A stretch of 64,000 nucleotides of DNA from Paraeggerthella hongkongensis. Its GTDB lineage: Bacteria; Actinomycetota; Coriobacteriia; Coriobacteriales; Eggerthellaceae. Location of the stretch: contig NZ_PPTQ01000009.1 in assembly GCF_003340345.1 (NCBI RefSeq), positions 80,915 through 144,914 of the forward strand. Reading direction: 5' to 3'. This document shows positions 60,050-64,000 of this stretch, in pieces; position 1 is the stretch's first letter; each line of letters opens with the position of its first letter. Below the pieces are notes generated by a model. The model saw only the letters and a list, made by a program, of their open reading frames with translations, was not told the DNA's origin and searched no databases. Both the position numbers and the translations under genes were made by a program.

Positions 60050-62374
60050 ATGGGAAAACGCCTGCTCGCTATGGTCACAGCACTGGTTCTGGCCTGCTCG
60101 CTCGTTCCGAGCGTCGCATTTGCTGACGAAGGGGGCGGAACGCCCATTCCCGTCACGATCCAGATCGGCGAGAACGGTGCGCCAGTGGGCACATCGGGCA
60201 CCGGATGGACATACGAGAACAACAAGCTCATCCTCGAAGCAGGATACGCGTTCACGTTCGCAGGTCACGCGTTCGACGTTTCCGGCGAAAACCGCGTCCG
60301 GAACAGCGGCATCATCGTGGACGGTATCTTCGCCAACGGATCGAAGGGAAGCGGCTTCGCCGTACGCAACGAAACGGGCGGCGTCATCCAGGGCGGCACG
60401 TTCAACGCGCGCGTCGGCAACGCCGGTACCATCCAAGGCGGCACGTTCGGCAGCAATCCGAACGACCCCAACGGCCCCTACGTGAGCACCTCCGGCGGCA
60501 CCATCACGGGCGGCACCTTCAACTGCCTGGTGATGGGATTCCGCAGCGGTTCTATCGAGGGAGGCACGTTTAACGGACCCGTAAACCCCTTGGGCGTCAA
60601 CATCAAAAACGGCACGTTCAACGGCGAGGTGTACAACGGCGACAACAAGAACCCCGGCGGCACCATCTCGGGCGGAGAGTTCAACGCGCGCGTAGACAAC
60701 TACGGCACCATTATGGGCGGCACGTTCCATGAATCCGCACACAACTACCGGACGATCGCGGGTGGAACGTTCGACGACTACGTGACCAACAGCGAAAACG
60801 CAGTGGTTTCGGGCGGTGTGTTCGAAGACGGCGGCAACAACAACAGCGTGGACAACTCCGGAACGATCGGCGGCGGCACGTTCAACGTCGACGTCAACAA
60901 TAGCGGCGCCATTGAAGGCGCAGGCACGTTCAACGCCTACGTGCAGAACGGCAACAGGCAATTCGACGCTGACAGGAATAAATCCTGCATTATCTCAGGA
61001 GGCACGTTCAACTCGGAGGAAATGTACAACCTCGGAACCATCGAGGGAGGAGCGTTCAACGGCGCGCTCTCCAACAATGGAACCATTTCCGGAGGCATGT
61101 TCCGGGGGCAGGTGGAGAACGACGAAGGCGTCATCCAGGGCGGCACCTTCGAAGGTGAGATCACGAACTCCGGCACCGTTGCTGGCGGCACGTTCGCCAA
61201 CATGGTCACCAGCTCTGGCGTTATCGAGAACGGCTCGTTTGCCCACGCGATCATAAATTCCGGCGTCATCCGGAACGGTTCGTTCAGATTCGCCTTGAAA
61301 AACACGCAGGACGGCATCGTTGAAGGCGGCACGTTCGAGGGAAGCCTTGGGGAAATGGCTCGCACGGGCAACCGCGGCACCAACCGCATAAGCAACGAAG
61401 GGACCATCCGCGGAGGAGTCTTCAGTTATCGCGAAGCCGGAGGCGATCTCGCCAATTCCGGCACCATTGCAGGCGGCACGTTCGACCTCGGCGGGAACGG
61501 CGTATCGATAACAAACGAGTCTAACGGCACCATACAAGGCGGCGAGTTCACGGGCAGCAGCCCCGTAGCCAATCTTGGCCGCATCTCGAACGGAACGTTC
61601 GGGAAGCTTGCCGGCGTGGCCAACGTGGGCATCATTTCCGGCGGAAGCTTCAACGGAACCGTCTACAACCTCGCTTCTCCCATCAACGACGGCGTAATCG
61701 AAGGCGGAAGCTTCCTCGGAACCGTAGTCAACGAAGGCATCATCAAAAACGGCCTTGATGCTGCGGGCGATCCCGTCATCCCCTGCTTCAGCAACCCGGT
61801 AACCAACGGAACGGGTGGATCGATCGAGGGTGGCCTCTTCGAACAGGGCATCAACGTTCAAGGCGGAACGACCACCTCGTGCACCTTCCCTGTAAGCGCG
61901 AGCCTGACCGGGCTTTCCCTTGCGGAAACCGGCGCCGAGCAGCTGGTCGCAACGTATCAAAAGGATAGCCAGGAGAGCAACCGCTTCACACTCGCAGCCG
62001 ACACCGGCTACACGCTGCCCACCTCGGTGAGCGTGCGCCTGGGAAGCGCCGACGGGCAAGAACTGGTCGCGGGCACGGACTACACCTACGATGCAGCCAC
62101 CGGCGTCGTAGCCATCAAGAAGGGCGCCGTCACCGGCCCGCTCCACCTTGCGGCAAGCGGCGTTCCCGTAGCCACGCCCCCGACGCCCGCGCCCACGAAT
62201 CCCGAGAACCCGGCAGCTCCCGCCCCGCTGCCCGAACCGCCGTCGAACGCGAGGGCACTGGCATCAACCGGCGACAGCCCGCTTCCCATCATCGCGCTGA
62301 GCGTCGTCCTTATCGCGGGAACAACGACGGCATGCGCAGCGGTTCGCCGCAGGAAGCGCTCACACCAGCGCTAA
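60050..62374 (+). CDS. Beta-solenoid surface protein with STGD-type sorting signal
   Basis: A 774-residue secreted protein starting MGKRLLAMVTALVLACSLVPSVAFA with a clear signal peptide; GAAAGGGG precedes the ATG. From about residue 80 to 600 it consists of 25 or more degenerate 15-20-residue repeats of the type G-x-I-x-G-G-T-F-x(3)-V-x-N-x-G, with Thr/Phe and Asn ladders expected for a right-handed beta-helix. A Pro-rich linker, ALASTGD, a hydrophobic helix and RRRKRSHQR end the protein, a sorting signal. Likely an adhesin or host-polymer-binding protein; no catalytic residues recognised. Confidence 0.85.
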   Translation: MGKRLLAMVTALVLACSLVPSVAFADEGGGTPIPVTIQIGENGAPVGTSGTGWTYENNKLILEAGYAFTFAGHAFDVSGENRVRNSGIIVDGIFANGSKGSGFAVRNETGGVIQGGTFNARVGNAGTIQGGTFGSNPNDPNGPYVSTSGGTITGGTFNCLVMGFRSGSIEGGTFNGPVNPLGVNIKNGTFNGEVYNGDNKNPGGTISGGEFNARVDNYGTIMGGTFHESAHNYRTIAGGTFDDYVTNSENAVVSGGVFEDGGNNNSVDNSGTIGGGTFNVDVNNSGAIEGAGTFNAYVQNGNRQFDADRNKSCIISGGTFNSEEMYNLGTIEGGAFNGALSNNGTISGGMFRGQVENDEGVIQGGTFEGEITNSGTVAGGTFANMVTSSGVIENGSFAHAIINSGVIRNGSFRFALKNTQDGIVEGGTFEGSLGEMARTGNRGTNRISNEGTIRGGVFSYREAGGDLANSGTIAGGTFDLGGNGVSITNESNGTIQGGEFTGSSPVANLGRISNGTFGKLAGVANVGIISGGSFNGTVYNLASPINDGVIEGGSFLGTVVNEGIIKNGLDAAGDPVIPCFSNPVTNGTGGSIEGGLFEQGINVQGGTTTSCTFPVSASLTGLSLAETGAEQLVATYQKDSQESNRFTLAADTGYTLPTSVSVRLGSADGQELVAGTDYTYDAATGVVAIKKGAVTGPLHLAASGVPVATPPTPAPTNPENPAAPAPLPEPPSNARALASTGDSPLPIIALSVVLIAGTTTACAAVRRRKRSHQR

Positions 62375-62379
62375 CGCTT

Positions 62380-62424
62380 CAAGGCAAGGGGACGGAACCC
62401 GGCTCATTTCGTCCCCTTGCCTTG
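62380..62424. terminator. Bidirectional terminator-like hairpin overlapping the cyclase 3' end
   Basis: Fifteen-base perfect arms CAAGGCAAGGGGACG and its complement (62380-62394 with 62410-62424) around a 15-base loop. It lies between convergent genes. The right arm codes for the last residues of the diguanylate cyclase (EQGKGT), so the coding end doubles as a hairpin. Confidence 0.75.
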
Positions 62425-63852
62425 CTCCACGGGCATGGGCGGATACTCCATACCGTCCTCGTAACGAGCCACGCAGTTTTTCCCATGCGCCTTTGCCCAG
62501 TACAGCGCGATATCGGCACGGCGATACACCTCTTCGAAAGAGGGAACGTCGAACGCAACAACCTCCCCCACGCTCAAACCGACTTCCGGCGGAGCACCGC
62601 ATGCACAGGTAAGATCGCCGAAATACTCGATAAGCGCGGCTGATTTCTCGCTCACGATGGCGGGATCGTACACATCGGCCATGAACACCATGAACTCATC
62701 GCCGCCCAATCGGGCAACAACGTCGGATTCGCGAAAAAGCAGCTTCGCAATGCCAACGAGCCCCACCAGCACATCGTCGCCGATCAAATGGCCCAAATTG
62801 TCGTTAACGGCCTTGAAGCAGTCGACGTCAACCAAAAGGAAGGCGAAAGCGACGTCGGGCTGCTTCGCTCGGGTCAAATCGGCAAGCCGCGACAGCAGGT
62901 ACGTCCTATTGCATGCTCCGGTCAACGCGTCGGTCTGAAGCTGCTGCACCAGTTTGACCTCTTCGGTTACGTCCATGATCTTTCCGACGTGCTTGACAGG
63001 ACGACCGTCCGACCCCAAAAAGCGTCGACCGACCACGCGCCGATGCGCATACGAATCAGCCTCGACGAAAGACCCGTCGCCACCGCAGGGACGCAGCCGG
63101 TATTCAAGCGAGTAAGGCCGCTCCTCCCATCCGGGAGCGCCGCCGGGCAGTTCCAGCATACTGCGATCAGAACGATATCGTCCCAGATCATCAGGATGCA
63201 CGAACTCTTCTTCGCGAACGGAGCCACCGTACTGCTCAATAACAAGACGATCGCGCACCATGCCCCGGTCCCGGTCGAAGCAAGCGCTCGCCAAGGTGAG
63301 CCTGTCCTCAAGAACGTCGTATTCGAACACGACGTCATCGGTCAGCTCGGCCACAATCTTGTATCGATCGCGCTCAAGGCTTTCGCGCCGCACTTGTTCC
63401 ATCGATTGCGCCGACGTTCGATGCAGCCCGATCACCGGCCCCTGAAGTCCGTCGCAAACGGAAATATGCACATGCTCGATAAGCCAGGAATTTTCGACCA
63501 AAGCGAATGCAATCGTAAGCTGGTGCTCTCGCTCGAGAAAAAAGCCGTCCGAATACGCACGATTCCGGACATTCAAGCGAATACGCGACACCGCAAGAGC
63601 ATGGTCGCAAGACGCATGTGCCATACGGCACTCGCAAAAGACCAACCGGGCATCGGCGGCGCAAACCAGGCCGCACACCTCTTCGAGCGCACGATGCGCA
63701 CGCAATTCGCCCGAAGCGGCCGACGTTTCAAAACCGCACATCGAAAAGGAATCCGTCACATAGGCGTTCGCAGCAGCCTCATCGCACCGCCCAAAGCAGG
63801 CATCGATGAAGCTCCTTGCCTTCGTAAGCAAATCAAACGCCTGGTCAGCCAT
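62404..63852 (-). CDS. Diguanylate cyclase with N-terminal SnoaL-like and PAS regions
   Basis: A 482-residue protein starting MADQAFDLLTKARSF after GAAGG; a longer frame to 63981 adds no recognisable sequence. Residues 1-140 look like an NTF2/SnoaL-type alpha+beta domain, 160-300 like a PAS domain (VVFEYDVLEDRL, HPDDLGRY, DVTEEVKL), 305-470 are a GGDEF domain (DALTGACNRTYLLSRL, DVDCFKAVNDNLGHLIGDDVL, GGDEF 383-387). RESD (374-377) five residues before GGDEF is the inhibitory I-site for c-di-GMP. Soluble, so it senses a cytoplasmic signal. No EAL partner is in view. Confidence 0.9.
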   Translation of the reverse strand: MADQAFDLLTKARSFIDACFGRCDEAAANAYVTDSFSMCGFETSAASGELRAHRALEEVCGLVCAADARLVFCECRMAHASCDHALAVSRIRLNVRNRAYSDGFFLEREHQLTIAFALVENSWLIEHVHISVCDGLQGPVIGLHRTSAQSMEQVRRESLERDRYKIVAELTDDVVFEYDVLEDRLTLASACFDRDRGMVRDRLVIEQYGGSVREEEFVHPDDLGRYRSDRSMLELPGGAPGWEERPYSLEYRLRPCGGDGSFVEADSYAHRRVVGRRFLGSDGRPVKHVGKIMDVTEEVKLVQQLQTDALTGACNRTYLLSRLADLTRAKQPDVAFAFLLVDVDCFKAVNDNLGHLIGDDVLVGLVGIAKLLFRESDVVARLGGDEFMVFMADVYDPAIVSEKSAALIEYFGDLTCACGAPPEVGLSVGEVVAFDVPSFEEVYRRADIALYWAKAHGKNCVARYEDGMEYPPMPVEQGKGTK

Positions 63853-63992
63853 CGCCCCAACCTTCAAATCACCAGACCGCAAAGCGCGAACGCGTACGTG
63901 TAGCTGGTCTCTCCCCTTGAAATCATAAAGGGTTTCGCGACGAACGGCGAAAGAACCCGAGGCAATCCTAGCACAGGGCAAAGAAGGAAATA

Positions 63993-64000
63993 CCCCCCCC
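63993..64000. repeat. C-tract of at least eight at the window edge
   Basis: The window ends in eight cytosines, so the true tract may be longer. It lies about 140 bases upstream of the cyclase start, read as G on the cyclase strand. The stretch between has no other feature I can name. Confidence 0.6.

Noticed and set aside
60400..61700. Possible nucleotide repeat array or CRISPR in the surface-protein gene
   Set aside because: The repeats are in frame and encode a protein repeat; they are degenerate and lack unique spacers of constant length.

Overview
The window reads as a high-GC Gram-positive chromosome, most likely an anaerobic gut actinobacterium of class Coriobacteriia (Eggerthellaceae-like). 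The grounds are a Tat-exported DMSO-reductase-family molybdoenzyme operon with its own TorD chaperone, the gene order pyrH-frr-uppS-cdsA-dxr-rseP-ispG-proS, a LoaP-type antiterminator inside a polysaccharide operon, and surface proteins ending in a STGD-type sorting motif. The genus is not proven.

Region 1 (1-11.5 kb, minus strand) is one long exopolysaccharide/capsule operon. In transcription order it encodes an LCP ligase, a Wzz-like protein, a BY-kinase, a CpsB phosphatase, a LoaP-like antiterminator, an initiating sugar-phosphate transferase, a GT4, a scar where a GT2 start is fused to a second sugar transferase carrying a stop, a second GT4, a hexapeptide acyltransferase, a capsule-synthesis protein, a Wzy-like polymerase and the first codons of a probable flippase. 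The distal part (1 to about 4740) is visibly AT-richer and looks imported. The operon has a good promoter with a G13 tract just upstream, and a structured leader.

Region 2 (12-22 kb) holds a DEAD-box helicase, a GntR/SPFH pair, the molybdoenzyme operon and a membrane-anchored XRE regulator. Region 3 (22-27 kb) holds an ABC1 kinase with a small phasin-like protein, a DMT exporter divergent from a LysR regulator, and a HAD phosphatase. Region 4 (27.3-39.8 kb) is the translation/isoprenoid/phospholipid cluster. It is split between rseP and dxr by a 2.1 kb island with a 16-bp tandem repeat, a BrnT/BrnA toxin-antitoxin pair and a long inverted repeat; an HtrA protease ends the region. Region 5 (40-46.3 kb) has an alcohol/aldehyde dehydrogenase operon, a MerR regulator with a textbook 19-bp-spacer promoter, a C39-like membrane protein and endonuclease IV. 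Region 6 (46.8-52.4 kb) has an ECF transporter under a tryptophan-specific T-box riboswitch and an ABC exporter whose permease is frameshifted. Region 7 (52.8-64 kb) has a large secreted subtilase, a TetR/MFS-CBS efflux pair, a beta-solenoid surface protein and a diguanylate cyclase.

Points that stand out are the recombination scar, recurrent long G/C homopolymers, several long inverted-repeat elements (two clearly one family), a PDZ-less site-2 protease with an inserted helical domain, an MFS-CBS fusion, and three back-to-back hairpins before the beta-solenoid gene. No tRNA, rRNA, CRISPR array or insertion sequence was recognised.
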